From Bacteroidaceae bacterium (GTDB taxonomy: Bacteria > Bacteroidota > Bacteroidia > Bacteroidales > Bacteroidaceae): 64,000 nt of DNA. Made by a program: the position numbers and the translations under genes. Shown here piece after piece: positions 10,501 to 18,287 of the stretch. Every line of letters starts with the position of its first letter. Position 1 is the stretch's first letter. The stretch spans positions 31,174 through 95,173 of the forward strand of contig CAAGLA010000023.1 in the NCBI GenBank assembly GCA_900770655.1, read 5' to 3'. The notes under the pieces are model-generated. The model did no database searches, was not told the DNA's origin, and worked only from the letters and a program-made list of their open reading frames with translations.

Positions 10501-11592
10501 GCCTAAGTCTACGTTGGAAGAATAGAGTATATCGTTTGCCACGCTGTTTGCAAGGTCGTAATTGCCAAGTGTGAAGCCCTGCGAAAAAGCACTCTGCAAT
10601 ATTCTTGTGCTCAGGCGGTTTGTTATGGCCCTTTCGGCAATTTTTGTTGCATATTGCGGTGTTACTCCGCTACCTACCCTGCCGGCAAGGACACGCGAAG
10701 CAACCCTGCGTGTAGCAAGCGAGGTTGCCTTGCCCACCACCGACGACGACCCAAAGCCCAAAAGGCTGAATACGGGAGCATCGACCAAAAGGCTTCCAAT
10801 GCCGGCGAGGAAATTTTCGGTGCGGCCGGCATTGTAGCTGTCGAGCCCCTCACGTGCAAGAATAGAATGGGTATTGCTGCCAAGAACATTGTTTGCACCC
10901 CAGTTGGCAAGCATACCGGTAACGGAATTGCTGAGTGACGAACGAAGAACATACTCGCCACTGCTCTTGGGCCTGTTCTCCTCTACAAATTCGTTCATAA
11001 GCCTGTTGCGGAGCGAAGGTTTTATAAACGAATTTATATATTCCCGAGTGTCTATACCGCTGTACCTTGCCAAAGGAGCAACCATTCGCACAAGGTCGTC
11101 ATCATTCACACCGTTCATTGTCTCGTCGATAATCTTTTCGGGGTCGTACTCGCGCATCATTGCATTCTGCGCTCTCACAGGGTCGGCGCCGGGAACCGAT
11201 ATATTGCGCATATAGGCATCTTCGCCACGCGCTCTGGAGGCCTCGCGGTTTCTGTTGAATGTACCTTTCAGGCTGTTGTTGTAGTAGGTTCCCACAACGT
11301 CGTCGAGCGCATTCTGCGAAAGCGCATATACCCTTGCCGCACGTTGCGGAGTGTTCTGCGGCATAAGATAGTTGGCAAAGGAGTTCTTGTAGTTCTCCCA
11401 GCTGCGTTGCTGTTGTTCGGGAGTGAGAGACGGCACAGAGGAAGCCTGCACGGCAGAAGCACCTGCCGCCGCTCCATTGTCTATTCTCAACGGGTCGTTG
11501 TTTCCGGCCCCAAGCCCGTTCTCTTCGAGCTGCTGCAGCGAAGAGTGCCTGCCGGGTGTGCCGAATGTGTTGTTTCTATTTGTTGTATACAT
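7504..11592 (-). CDS. Large internal virion/ejection-type protein with zincin-like motif
   Basis: A 1362-residue protein, the largest in the window. The N-terminal quarter is Asn/Gln-rich, followed by a Gly/Ala-rich, mildly hydrophobic stretch (about 230-420: FLAGIGSLLVDAPVFSLLGF and later ASAFGGGFATGGTLGVVG), as in membrane-penetrating ejection proteins. Near residue 905 is FVHEVVGHLGLERLFG, an HExxxH zinc-peptidase-like signature also seen in large polyvalent phage proteins. The C-terminus is Arg/Tyr/Asn-rich. Its position between two small virion-type proteins and the portal suggests a DNA-transfer protein that may cleave cell wall or host protein. The function is inferred; no catalytic proof is possible here. 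Confidence 0.65.
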   Translation of the reverse strand: MYTTNRNNTFGTPGRHSSLQQLEENGLGAGNNDPLRIDNGAAAGASAVQASSVPSLTPEQQQRSWENYKNSFANYLMPQNTPQRAARVYALSQNALDDVVGTYYNNSLKGTFNRNREASRARGEDAYMRNISVPGADPVRAQNAMMREYDPEKIIDETMNGVNDDDLVRMVAPLARYSGIDTREYINSFIKPSLRNRLMNEFVEENRPKSSGEYVLRSSLSNSVTGMLANWGANNVLGSNTHSILAREGLDSYNAGRTENFLAGIGSLLVDAPVFSLLGFGSSSVVGKATSLATRRVASRVLAGRVGSGVTPQYATKIAERAITNRLSTRILQSAFSQGFTLGNYDLANSVANDILYSSNVDLGRAASAFGGGFATGGTLGVVGTPLRHAARGLTGGRRLAASTGILSAESAVFTASGEASKLLSGVDIEPIDLLYDFGESMATLGVMKTTHWLTRGAGLKLDGNGRLRPEYRLSRSEQAELRQLNVNPEEFISRLERELNISSYGSGRNSEAVTEDYIRLMSSEELSASTRAKLLFVVENKLTSTPPLTFDFSVEQGSDSKWYVTTYDFAGRKIERNEFDTPASARSYFLVEKSNIRRNRIAAFEYELTSGLDSQNFLRQAGLYAQEKGIAVDEISDILYRRAKGEPLSNRESDIVGDILSRSSYNETGMAELLSNKRRQLERKHSLPENSLLYAIEKTAFRCTEAENRALDEYLAFVGEEVNRLKSGTNEVRSLVLSEMGSRSRLAGLSNNDIWDREVESYRSSSAFEREPYFEGTNRREDERVAAEKNESRNNGKNSRSSFVTPIEIPETDNGYAWNMNGARNTEADMEEYRLRAKSLSERFGQEVSFINNERDIPRPQAGDIDAVDNYNTQLAALGWLHNGKIHINLPNIRSTEELEKTFVHEVVGHLGLERLFGKHLNNFLEEIYRRASGDVLRGINEMQRRYNSNKYRAVEEYLAHLVEKTSPSVQERGLLRRFKDFVRGMLLRLNIYTGSNRRISEADLEFLLRQHSRYMQKRIAPENYRATLFGNFNSALRPEATYTNREAYGNWVREGIADGSFFANTPENMLEWKGLFNYRYLPEEKQAELRDMLNFSHDDIMNYVDANKLRLPSEDAPAGGGERPSAPRNTAQEYDMYTRNVLSNLFGVNTRLSQRYNEARRILSSFTAARNSMPGFDADGNIAAEFRREYGFSPEEFRRNFPTFDDYLLYRLTGRGLPVSTPTEPESDFISYGRGVAVKREPAEESNGNANENGRYNYPPIQWRRYFNGPLDIIYDKMLQTPEGNPSLPQFYERGENGMSTSDIYDNMMRHYYFNNYDPRREEGYGWYNNRRRRIEYDRELRNRRRGGIPGENEEENLPN

Positions 11593-11603
11593 AATTGGTT
11601 GGT

Positions 11604-12035
11604 TTAATTGTTAGACGAATAATAGTTTCTTATAGAGTTCTCGAGCAAACCGCTGCTAAGGCGCAGTCCACCGTTGCCCTGTGCGGTTGGGATGAAACCG
11701 ACATTGCGTACAGCCGGGGTCGATGCGCCGCTGCCACCCGACGAGAGGCGCTGCCGCAGATGATTGTCGGCTATGGCGGCGCGGTAGTCCTGCATCATAC
11801 CGCTGTACCTCTCGCGCACGTTATCGTACAGTTCTTGGTAGCGCGGCAGGTTGTTTGTAGCCACCGGGTAGCGTGCCCCACGTTTCTTTCCCACAAGCGA
11901 TATGAGTGACGATGCAAAATCTACAACAGCTGCCACATTACGCCGGTGCTTAGCCTCACGGAGCCTCTGCTCCTCGCGTTGCTTGGCATCGCGGTAGCGG
12001 TTGTAGAGATAAGAATTGAAATCCATTGTTTCCAT
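11604..12035 (-). CDS. Small phage structural/ejection-associated protein
   Basis: A 143-residue basic protein: METMDFNSYLYNRYRDAKQRE, then an Arg/Glu-rich helix, a hydrophobic patch (VAAVVDFASSLISLVG) and a Ser/Gly-rich tail. The layout resembles small internal virion proteins encoded beside gp14/gp15-like genes in podoviruses, but I do not recognise a named family. It lies 13 bases after the 176-residue gene and 11 bases before the large ejection protein gene in one operon. Confidence 0.55.
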   Translation of the reverse strand: METMDFNSYLYNRYRDAKQREEQRLREAKHRRNVAAVVDFASSLISLVGKKRGARYPVATNNLPRYQELYDNVRERYSGMMQDYRAAIADNHLRQRLSSGGSGASTPAVRNVGFIPTAQGNGGLRLSSGLLENSIRNYYSSNN

Positions 12036-12048
12036 AGCGGTTTTTCTT

Positions 12049-12579
12049 TCAGTTTCTCTCTTCCTTGCCCCAGTTGACTCCCATCAGCGCGTTCTGCATA
12101 AGGTTAAAGCCACCCGCTGCTGCCGAAGCCGACATTCTCTCGTCGAAGGAGAGGTCGTTTATATCGGCATTCATAAGCGAAGCACGGTTCTGCCTGTGCA
12201 TAGCATCTACTCTGTTTCTCCTGTCGCTCTCCATTGAAGCTATGTTGGTCATCACATTCTCCATAGAGCGCAGCCCCTGCTCATTGCGGGCAAGCGAGTA
12301 TTCAGGTGTTGCACCTGTTATTGCACTGCTTGCACGGTTCTGAGCATTCTGCCGTCGCAGAGTATTTTCGACTCTCTTTATAGCAGCACGCGCAGCTGTG
12401 TTGTTGAAGAGGTTGTCGTAATAGTTACGTTTATACCAGCCCTCCTCTTCGGCGTATGCCCTGTCGCGCAGACGCCGGGCACGCCTCGCTGCCGAAGAGG
12501 AATCGAGCATACCTTTAATTCCGGAATAGAGCCCTATTGCTCCGTTTAACCCGGACAATACCATTGATAGATTACCCAT
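12049..12579 (-). CDS. Internal virion protein, T7 gp14-like layout
   Basis: A 176-residue protein starting MGNLSMVLSGLNGAIGLYSG, a Gly-rich amphipathic N-terminus typical of small ejection proteins. An Arg-rich helical body follows (RRARRLRDRAYAEEEGWYK) with ASSAITGATPEYSLARNEQ, a pattern I associate with DNA-transfer proteins of podoviruses. The frame is open upstream to 12846, but that extension runs through the regulatory region, so the ATG at 12579 is used. It is the first gene of the portal operon. Its promoter element (12636-12596, minus) matches those of three other phage units. Confidence 0.6.
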   Translation of the reverse strand: MGNLSMVLSGLNGAIGLYSGIKGMLDSSSAARRARRLRDRAYAEEEGWYKRNYYDNLFNNTAARAAIKRVENTLRRQNAQNRASSAITGATPEYSLARNEQGLRSMENVMTNIASMESDRRNRVDAMHRQNRASLMNADINDLSFDERMSASAAAGGFNLMQNALMGVNWGKEERN

Positions 12580-12595
12580 AACTCTTTTTTTGGTG

Positions 12596-12636
12596 CAAAA
12601 GAAACACCATAATAGACGAATAAGGTTGCTGAAATG
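12596..12636 (-). promoter_or_regulatory. Shared late-type promoter, copy S3 (portal operon)
   Basis: On the minus strand CATTTCAGCAACCTTA (12636-12621) is followed after exactly 17 bases by TTCTTTTG (12603-12596), then 16 bases to the ATG at 12579. It matches copy S1 at 13 of 16 positions in the upstream box, and the spacing is identical in all four copies. Confidence 0.75.
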
Positions 12637-12665
12637 CCAAAACAGAGAGAAGAGTGATTTTCCGG

Positions 12666-12706
12666 CAATTCTGCAACCTTGTATGTAGAGAGCAAGGTTA
12701 TATTTG
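12666..12706 (+). promoter_or_regulatory. Shared late-type promoter, copy S1 (12718 gene)
   Basis: CAATTCTGCAACCTTG (12666-12681), 17 bases, then a perfect Bacteroidota -7 box TATATTTG (12699-12706), and 11 bases to the ATG at 12718. The upstream box is identical over all 16 bases to copy S2, which serves the capsid operon 19 kb away. AACCTTG at its end is repeated inverted as CAAGGTT at 12693-12699, giving local dyad symmetry. Confidence 0.8.
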
Positions 12707-12717
12707 CAATAAAAGAT

Positions 12718-12960
12718 ATGGGTAAAAAGAGTAAGAGTATTACAATTGACGATGTACACAACGAGACCCTCGCGCTCTTTCATCGTCTTATCCAAAGGCT
12801 CGAGAGGGTGACTTCGGACTGCGAGGACCCCAGCACCATTAACCAAGCTCTCAAGACCACTGCCGACTTTCTTGTAAAGTTAAACAAGGAGCGTGACTGT
12901 GGCGACGATGAGATTGGGGCTTTGCTGCAACAGACATTGCGAGGCATCGAAGGGGGTTAA
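12718..12960 (+). CDS. Small phage-cluster protein, unknown (candidate small packaging or regulatory protein)
   Basis: An 80-residue, mostly helical protein starting MGKKSKSITIDDVHNETL and ending with a short Gly tail. It has no recognisable domain. An in-frame upstream ATG at 12679 lies within the promoter, so 12718 is chosen. It is divergent from the portal operon, driven by promoter copy S1, and ends immediately before a 40-bp palindrome. Its size and placement would suit a small terminase subunit, but this is a guess. Confidence 0.55.
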   Translation: MGKKSKSITIDDVHNETLALFHRLIQRLERVTSDCEDPSTINQALKTTADFLVKLNKERDCGDDEIGALLQQTLRGIEGG

Positions 12961-12962
12961 AC

Positions 12963-13002
12963 CAAATATAGCGGTTGCGCACGTGCGCAACCGCTATATT
13001 TG
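12963..13002. terminator. 40-bp perfect palindrome, bidirectional terminator
   Basis: Perfect dyad centred between 12982 and 12983, 20-base arms (CAAATATAGCGGTTGCGCAC and its complement). It lies between the convergent ends of the 12718 gene and atpG and separates cluster L from the ATP synthase operon. Confidence 0.85.
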
Positions 13003-13013
13003 ATTTATTGCTT

Positions 13014-13880
13014 TCAGGAATTCCCTATACTACCCGCCATAATATCGAGTATCTCGCCGGTAATTGCCTGCTGACGGCCTTTGTTGTATTCAAGAGTAAG
13101 CTCAGCAATTAAATCGGTGGCGTTGTCGGTGGCAACCTGCATTGCAAGCATACGCGCCGAATGTTCGGCAACAGCAGAATCCAAAAGCGCCTCAAACAGA
13201 TGCAAGGCTATTACCTTTGGAAAGAGTTCGGCCAAAAGCGCTTCGCGGCCGGGTTCTAATATATAATCGCATTGGTGCTCAGAAGGCAACTGCAGTCTAT
13301 CGGCAACCACAAATGGCAGCAGCTGTTCCTGCTGCAGTTCCAGTTTTGCACCCGAAAGAGGATTTGAATAGACTATATCGACCCTGTCTAAAGCCCCAGC
13401 AACGAAACGCTCCATAATTGCAAGGGCCGCAGCTGCAACAGCAGCATACTTTGGAGAGCCAGCCTGAGAAAGAAGAGAGGTATCTATTGAAACACCCGCC
13501 TTCAGCACTGCTTCGTGCATTTTCTTTCCAACAGGGAGAATCTCTACATCGGCACCCTGCAGCTTGTATTCGTCAATTGCTTGCTTAAGGGTACGTATTA
13601 TATTCGAGTTGAATGCACCGCACATTCCTCTGTCCGACGCTACTGCAACAATGGCTACGCGCTTTATCTCGCGCTCAACGGTGAAGGGTGAGTTATAGAC
13701 AGTTACTCCCGAGAGAAGAGAAGACAGTATTCCGTGAAGACGGCATTGGTAAGGGTGTATGCCAACAGCCGCAACCTCGGCACGGTGCAGTTTGGCAGCA
13801 GAGACAAGCTTCATAGCCGAAGTTATCTTCTGCGTGCTCTTTACCGACATTATTCTATGTTTTACCTCCTTCAGGTTCAT
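13014..13880 (-). CDS. atpG: ATP synthase F1 subunit gamma
   Basis: Central rotor stalk of F1, coupling proton flow to ATP synthesis at the inner membrane face. The 288-residue protein has the conserved N-terminal MNLKEVKHRIMSVKSTQKITSAMKLV and the C-terminal helix DLIAELTLEYNKGRQQAITGEI, which turn inside the alpha/beta ring. It is the last gene of the operon, 6 bases after atpA, and ends 11 bases before the palindrome that separates it from phage cluster L. Confidence 0.97.
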   Translation of the reverse strand: MNLKEVKHRIMSVKSTQKITSAMKLVSAAKLHRAEVAAVGIHPYQCRLHGILSSLLSGVTVYNSPFTVEREIKRVAIVAVASDRGMCGAFNSNIIRTLKQAIDEYKLQGADVEILPVGKKMHEAVLKAGVSIDTSLLSQAGSPKYAAVAAAALAIMERFVAGALDRVDIVYSNPLSGAKLELQQEQLLPFVVADRLQLPSEHQCDYILEPGREALLAELFPKVIALHLFEALLDSAVAEHSARMLAMQVATDNATDLIAELTLEYNKGRQQAITGEILDIMAGSIGNS

Positions 13881-13886
13881 AAGCCA

Positions 13887-15464
13887 TTATTTTAGTGCCG
13901 ATATAATTCCGGCCGCCACCTCTTCTATCTTCTCTTTTACATTGTCGTCTATGACACCGGCAGCAAGAGCATCTATTACGCTCTCCTTGTATTTGGTGCG
14001 CATAATATCGAGGAACAGCGTTTCGAAGCCCTCAACCTTGTCGAGCGGAACGTCGCGTAACAGATTATTTATTCCGCAGTAGAGAACGGCTATCTGCTCA
14101 CCTACAGGCATTGGTGAATACTGCTGCTGTATGAGCATTCTGTTTGTGCGGCGGCCCCTCTCAATTATCATTGTTGTCATTGGGTCCATATCGCTGCCGA
14201 ACTTTGAAAAGGCCTCAAGTTCGCGGTATTGCGCTTGGTCTATCTTAAGAGTTCCGGCAACCTTCTTCATTGATTTTATCTGCGCCTTGCCACCGACTCT
14301 CGACACCGATATGCCCACATTCACTGCAGGGCGGAATCCCTGATTGAAGAGGTCGGTCTCAAGGTATATCTGCCCGTCGGTAATAGAAATTACGTTGGTT
14401 GGGATATAGGCCGACACATCACCGGCCTGTGTCTCTATTATGGGCAGGGCCGTCAGCGAACCGCCGCCTTTCACCTTACCCCGAAGGCTTGGCGGAAGGT
14501 CGTTCATCTTTTCGGCGACCTCGTTCTGGTTAATTATTCTTGCAGCACGTTCGAGCAGGCGAGAGTGGAGATAGAAGACATCGCCGGGGTATGCCTCGCG
14601 GCCCGAAGGACGACGCAGAATGAGCGATATTTCGCGGTAGGCTACAGCCTGCTTGGAGAGGTCGTCGTAGACAACGAGTGCGTGACGGCCGGTGTCGCGG
14701 AAATACTCGCCTATGGCAGCTCCGGCCATTGGCGCATAGTATTGAAGGGCGGCAGTGTCGGCCGCTGTTGCTGCAACAACTATGGTATAGTCCATCGCTC
14801 CATATTCGCGCAGGGTATTTACAATGGATGCGACCGTTGAGCCCTTCTGCCCTATTGCAACATATATGCAATAGACAGGCTCTCCCTTCTCGTATGCTGT
14901 GCGCTGGTTAATTATAGTATCTATTGCCACAGCCGTTTTTCCTGTCTGGCGGTCGCCTATTATAAGTTCACGCTGGCCACGGCCTATAGGTATCATTGAG
15001 TCTATAGACTTCAGGCCTGTCTGCAGAGGCTCGGTAACAGGCTGGCGGAATATTACTCCCGGTGCCTTGCGGTCGAGAGGCATCTCGCACTTCTCGCCCT
15101 CTATGTCGCCATTGCCGTCGATGGGCTCGACAAGAGGAGTGATAACACGCCCAAGCATAGCGTCGCAAACATCTATAGATGCTATGCGACCTGTGCGTTT
15201 CACTGTCATACCCTCCTTTATCTTGTCGGTCGGGCCAAGAAGTATTGCTCCAACATTGTCCTCTTCGAGATTCATTACAATGGCTTTTACGCCGTTGTCG
15301 AATTCGAGCAGTTCATCAGATTCGGCATTAAAGAGGCCATATATGCGCACAACACCGTCGCTCACCTGCAACACTGTACCCACCTCTTCATATTTCATAG
15401 TATCTTTTATGCCTCTAAGCTGTTCGAGCAAGACAGCAGATACTTCACTTGGTTTTAAATTCAT
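13887..15464 (-). CDS. atpA: ATP synthase F1 subunit alpha
   Basis: Non-catalytic nucleotide-binding subunit of F1; 525 residues. The P-loop GDRQTGKTAVAID is intact, as are the signature regions EAYPGDVFYLHSRLLERAA and the arginine-finger region AVNVGISVSRVGG. The start ATG overlaps the last base of the atpH stop codon, indicating tight translational coupling. No unusual insertions are seen. Confidence 0.98.
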   Translation of the reverse strand: MNLKPSEVSAVLLEQLRGIKDTMKYEEVGTVLQVSDGVVRIYGLFNAESDELLEFDNGVKAIVMNLEEDNVGAILLGPTDKIKEGMTVKRTGRIASIDVCDAMLGRVITPLVEPIDGNGDIEGEKCEMPLDRKAPGVIFRQPVTEPLQTGLKSIDSMIPIGRGQRELIIGDRQTGKTAVAIDTIINQRTAYEKGEPVYCIYVAIGQKGSTVASIVNTLREYGAMDYTIVVAATAADTAALQYYAPMAGAAIGEYFRDTGRHALVVYDDLSKQAVAYREISLILRRPSGREAYPGDVFYLHSRLLERAARIINQNEVAEKMNDLPPSLRGKVKGGGSLTALPIIETQAGDVSAYIPTNVISITDGQIYLETDLFNQGFRPAVNVGISVSRVGGKAQIKSMKKVAGTLKIDQAQYRELEAFSKFGSDMDPMTTMIIERGRRTNRMLIQQQYSPMPVGEQIAVLYCGINNLLRDVPLDKVEGFETLFLDIMRTKYKESVIDALAAGVIDDNVKEKIEEVAAGIISALK

Positions 15465-16012
15465 TAGACAAGTTTTCTGTTTTGTTCCACTAATTTGTTT
15501 CTTATGCTGCGCAGCCGGCCCTCGACACTTGCGTCGAGCCTTGTTGCCTCTGTTTCAACAACAAAGCCTCCTATTATGGAGCTGTCGACAACATTCTCTA
15601 TCTTCACTGTTGCACCGCTAAGAGCCGCAAGCGAGGTTGCGACATACTCTTCCAAAGAAGAGGGTGCGGGAACAGCAGTCGTGAGTTTCACCGGTAAAAT
15701 GTTTTTCCTCTTCTGGTATAGCGCAATGAACGAGTGTGCGATAAAAAGCAGCAGTTCCTCTCTCTCTTCTTTAACAACGAGAGTTGCGAAGCGTTCGAAA
15801 AGCGGCGAAGGCCCGGCAGCATTGCATATCAGCTGCACACGGTTTTCGGCATTGACCGAGGGGTTACGCAAGGCCTCGGAGAGAGCTTTTACACTCCCCA
15901 GAGTATATGCAAGCTGCGATATGTGTCCGTACATCGCATCTTCGGCTCCGTGCTCTATAGAATATTCAAGCAGAGCCTTAGCATAACGTTTAGAGACAAC
16001 CCCTACACTCAT
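15464..16012 (-). CDS. atpH: ATP synthase F1 subunit delta
   Basis: Peripheral-stalk subunit joining F1 to subunit b; 182 residues. It begins MSVGVVSKRYAKALLEY, the usual OSCP/delta N-terminus, and has the C-terminal IIGGFVVETEATRLDASVEGRL motif. It overlaps atpF by four bases and atpA by one. Confidence 0.95.
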   Translation of the reverse strand: MSVGVVSKRYAKALLEYSIEHGAEDAMYGHISQLAYTLGSVKALSEALRNPSVNAENRVQLICNAAGPSPLFERFATLVVKEEREELLLFIAHSFIALYQKRKNILPVKLTTAVPAPSSLEEYVATSLAALSGATVKIENVVDSSIIGGFVVETEATRLDASVEGRLRSIRNKLVEQNRKLV

Positions 16013-16518
16013 TTTTCGTCACTCTTTTTGCCAAGCACCTCAGATGCAAGGTCTGTGGCATACTCTTGCTGCTTCTCTTTATCGGAAAGCTCGCTACGCA
16101 GTACCTTTTCGGCTATTGCAATGGAAATTCCTGCAACCTCGGCACGTATCTCACGCAAGGCGGCCTCCTTCTCCATCTGTATCTGCCTGCGTGTTTCGGC
16201 CATCAGTTCGGCACCCTCCTTTTCGGCCTGATGACGGGCATCGCCTATTATGTGGTCGCGCATAACAGCCGCTTCGTGGAGTATCCTTGCCTGCTCTTCG
16301 TTGGCGCGATTCAACATATCCTTTGCCTGCATTTCTATGGCAGCAAGTTTTTCATTGGCCTCCTTTGCATTCTTGAGCGCATCGTCAATGAACTTCTTGC
16401 GTTCATCTATCATAGAGGTTATGACAGGAAAGCCATACTTGCGGAGTATGACAAAGACTATGCCGAATGCCAAAAGCATCCAGAACAGCAGACCGGCTTC
16501 GGGTAATAACAACGACAT
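16009..16518 (-). CDS. atpF: ATP synthase Fo subunit b
   Basis: Peripheral-stalk subunit anchored in the inner membrane; 169 residues. One N-terminal membrane helix (LLPEAGLLFWMLLAFGIVFVI) is followed by a long charged helix rich in Glu, Ala and Lys that dimerises. It overlaps atpH by four bases and lies 18 bases after atpE. Confidence 0.95.
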   Translation of the reverse strand: MSLLLPEAGLLFWMLLAFGIVFVILRKYGFPVITSMIDERKKFIDDALKNAKEANEKLAAIEMQAKDMLNRANEEQARILHEAAVMRDHIIGDARHQAEKEGAELMAETRRQIQMEKEAALREIRAEVAGISIAIAEKVLRSELSDKEKQQEYATDLASEVLGKKSDEK

Positions 16519-16536
16519 CTCGGCTATGCTTTCTCT

Positions 16537-16791
16537 TTATACAAACAGAACGAGGAAGCAGACAACTACTGCAAACATCGCAACACCCTCAATGAGAGCC
16601 GCTGCAAGAATCATTCCCGAACGTATATCGCTCGCAGCTTCGGGCTGACGCGCCATAGATTCAAGAGCCGTGGCTCCAATGCGTCCTATACCCCAAGCCG
16701 CAGCAAAAACGGCAAGACTTGCAGCAAAGGCTGCTCCTACTTTTGCAAGCGCCATTCCGGCTACTGCTTCAACTAAAATGGTCAATAACAT
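16537..16791 (-). CDS. atpE: ATP synthase Fo subunit c
   Basis: Ring-forming ion carrier; 84 residues forming a two-helix hairpin with the polar loop ESMARQPEA. The ion-binding glutamate is in AALIEGVAMF of the second helix. The first helix has a Gly/Ala-rich packing face and lacks an obvious Gln of the Na+-binding type, so proton coupling is more likely. It lies 29 bases after atpB. Confidence 0.97.
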   Translation of the reverse strand: MLLTILVEAVAGMALAKVGAAFAASLAVFAAAWGIGRIGATALESMARQPEAASDIRSGMILAAALIEGVAMFAVVVCFLVLFV

Positions 16792-16820
16792 AATGCTTAT
16801 ATATTTAGGTTAATAATTAA

Positions 16821-17897
16821 TCAATGCCCTCTTCCTTTGTGTTCCGGTTGCGAAAGCCCTATGAATACCGACGATAGCATAGTGAACACAAAGGCCTGTA
16901 TGAAAGCAACAAGAAGTTCAAGAAAACTCATAAAAACGGTAAAAACAACCGAGACCACCGTCATTCCGCCGCCTATCTTTGTATCTACAGCCATTGTTAT
17001 GAATATTATGCACACAAAGGCAAGAATAACCGTGTGACCGGCAAGTATATTTGCAAAAAGACGTATGGTAAGCGCAAATGGCTTCACAAAAATCCCAAAG
17101 AGTTCAATAATGGGCATAAGCGGTATGGGCAGCTTAAGCCACACAGGTACATCGGGCCAGAATATCTCTTTATAGTACTCACGGTTTCCGAACACATTCA
17201 CCGCAACGAATGTGCATAGCGACAAGGCAAGTGTAACGGCAATGTTCCCTGTTACATTAGCCCCACCGGGGAAAATGGGCAACAACCCCATAAGATTGCT
17301 CAAGAATATAAAGAAAAAAGCTGTCAACAGATAAGGAACAAAGCGTTTGTAGGCAGTGCCGACATTAGGTTTTATTACATCGTCTATGAGCATTGTTATG
17401 AGCATCTCCATTACCCCTACAAAGCCGCGCGGGGCAGCATCGCTTGGTTTACGCCCTTTGTACCAACGCGCCGTAAAGAGAACAATGAACAATAGAAGAA
17501 TAGCATTTATAACAACCGAAAACGCTGTTTTTGTAAGCGACAAATCGAGCAAGGGACGCACCTCGTTGCCTTCGCTGTCGCGCTCTACTATTTTTCCTTC
17601 ATTCTCCTCGCTTGTCGATATTCTAAAGCCGTTGTGCTCCTCTTTTTCGTGAAATACAGCCGAAGAGAAGAGTTCCCAGCCTGTGCGAGAAGAGTAGAGA
17701 ATTACCGGAAGAGGAATGCTCAAATGTTTATCGCCTATTGTCGTTATGTGCCACTCGTATGTATCCTGCACGTGTTCAAATATTATCTCTTTAACATCGA
17801 CCCCCTCTTTGCCACTGCTATGTGCAGCCGCCTCTCCCGCGGTTACGGGAGCAGCAAAAAGCAACAGCAGAAGCAATATGTGGAGCAGGCGGTTCAT
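16821..17897 (-). CDS. atpB: ATP synthase Fo subunit a (long N-terminal form)
   Basis: Forms the proton half-channels beside the c ring. At 358 residues it is much longer than the enterobacterial protein because it has a signal-like N-terminus and a periplasmic extension of about 110 residues (GKEGVDVKEIIFEHVQDTYEW), a known trait of Bacteroidota. The essential arginine lies in FALTIRLFANILAGH. The C-terminus ends in charged EHKGRGH. Its start overlaps the stop of the 126-residue gene upstream by four bases. Confidence 0.96.
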   Translation of the reverse strand: MNRLLHILLLLLLFAAPVTAGEAAAHSSGKEGVDVKEIIFEHVQDTYEWHITTIGDKHLSIPLPVILYSSRTGWELFSSAVFHEKEEHNGFRISTSEENEGKIVERDSEGNEVRPLLDLSLTKTAFSVVINAILLLFIVLFTARWYKGRKPSDAAPRGFVGVMEMLITMLIDDVIKPNVGTAYKRFVPYLLTAFFFIFLSNLMGLLPIFPGGANVTGNIAVTLALSLCTFVAVNVFGNREYYKEIFWPDVPVWLKLPIPLMPIIELFGIFVKPFALTIRLFANILAGHTVILAFVCIIFITMAVDTKIGGGMTVVSVVFTVFMSFLELLVAFIQAFVFTMLSSVFIGLSQPEHKGRGH

Positions 17898-18274
17898 TTT
17901 TTACCCAATCTTTTTTTAGTATATATAATAAAGAGACTTTCGGCTATTGTAAGGGCTGTATAATAGAAAAGGAAAAGGAGTATAATTCCCACAGCCTGCT
18001 CCCTGAAGATGAAGGAGAGCAAAAAGAGCAAAACAAGCGAGAGAAATATCTTAGCACCTTTTATGGCAAGAAAAAGTTTAGTAAAGTTCTTGCCTAATGA
18101 AGAGGTATCCAATGCTGAAAGAACTGCTGCATAGAAGAGCCAGAAAAAGAGAGGAACAGAGAGTTGCACCCCCGAGAAATAAGCCGGAAAAACGGTGTGC
18201 GCCACCGCCTCGCCCACTGCGGCAAGAAGCAGCATTGCCAGTGTAAAGACAGCTATTATTCTACTCTTTTTCAT
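17894..18274 (-). CDS. Small membrane protein in the ATP synthase operon (AtpI-like position)
   Basis: A 126-residue protein predicted to have four membrane helices (IIAVFTLAMLLLAAVGEAVA, VPLFFWLFYAAVLSAL, IFLSLVLLFLLSFIF, ILLFLFYYTALTIAESLFII) and a basic tail KKRLGKK. It sits between atpC and atpB, a place usually filled by an unnamed membrane protein in Bacteroidota and reminiscent of AtpI/AtpZ, which assist c-ring assembly. Sequence identity to AtpI is not evident. MKKSRII at 18274 is preferred over the upstream ATG at 18301, which would overlap atpC further. Confidence 0.75.
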   Translation of the reverse strand: MKKSRIIAVFTLAMLLLAAVGEAVAHTVFPAYFSGVQLSVPLFFWLFYAAVLSALDTSSLGKNFTKLFLAIKGAKIFLSLVLLFLLSFIFREQAVGIILLFLFYYTALTIAESLFIIYTKKRLGKK

Positions 18275-18287
18275 ATACTCGTTCACA

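Larger units (their letters stand above)
5404..12960. mobile_element. Phage-derived cluster L (portal and ejection module)
   Basis: Four minus-strand genes (portal, large ejection-type protein, two small virion-type proteins) and one divergent small gene share a regulatory region at 12580-12717. The block is bounded by strong palindromes at 5307-5361 and 12963-13002 and is wedged between an ATPase gene and atpG. There is no integrase, replication gene, attachment repeat or tRNA at its edges. It complements cluster R at 24277-35640, which has terminase and capsid but no portal. The same promoter element is found in both clusters, so I treat them as two halves of one system. Confidence 0.75.

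Noticed and set aside
12049..12846. Longer 265-residue form of the first portal-operon protein
   Set aside because: The extra 89 residues would run through the divergent promoter region and into the 12718 gene; MGNLSMV at 12579 matches the usual start of this type.
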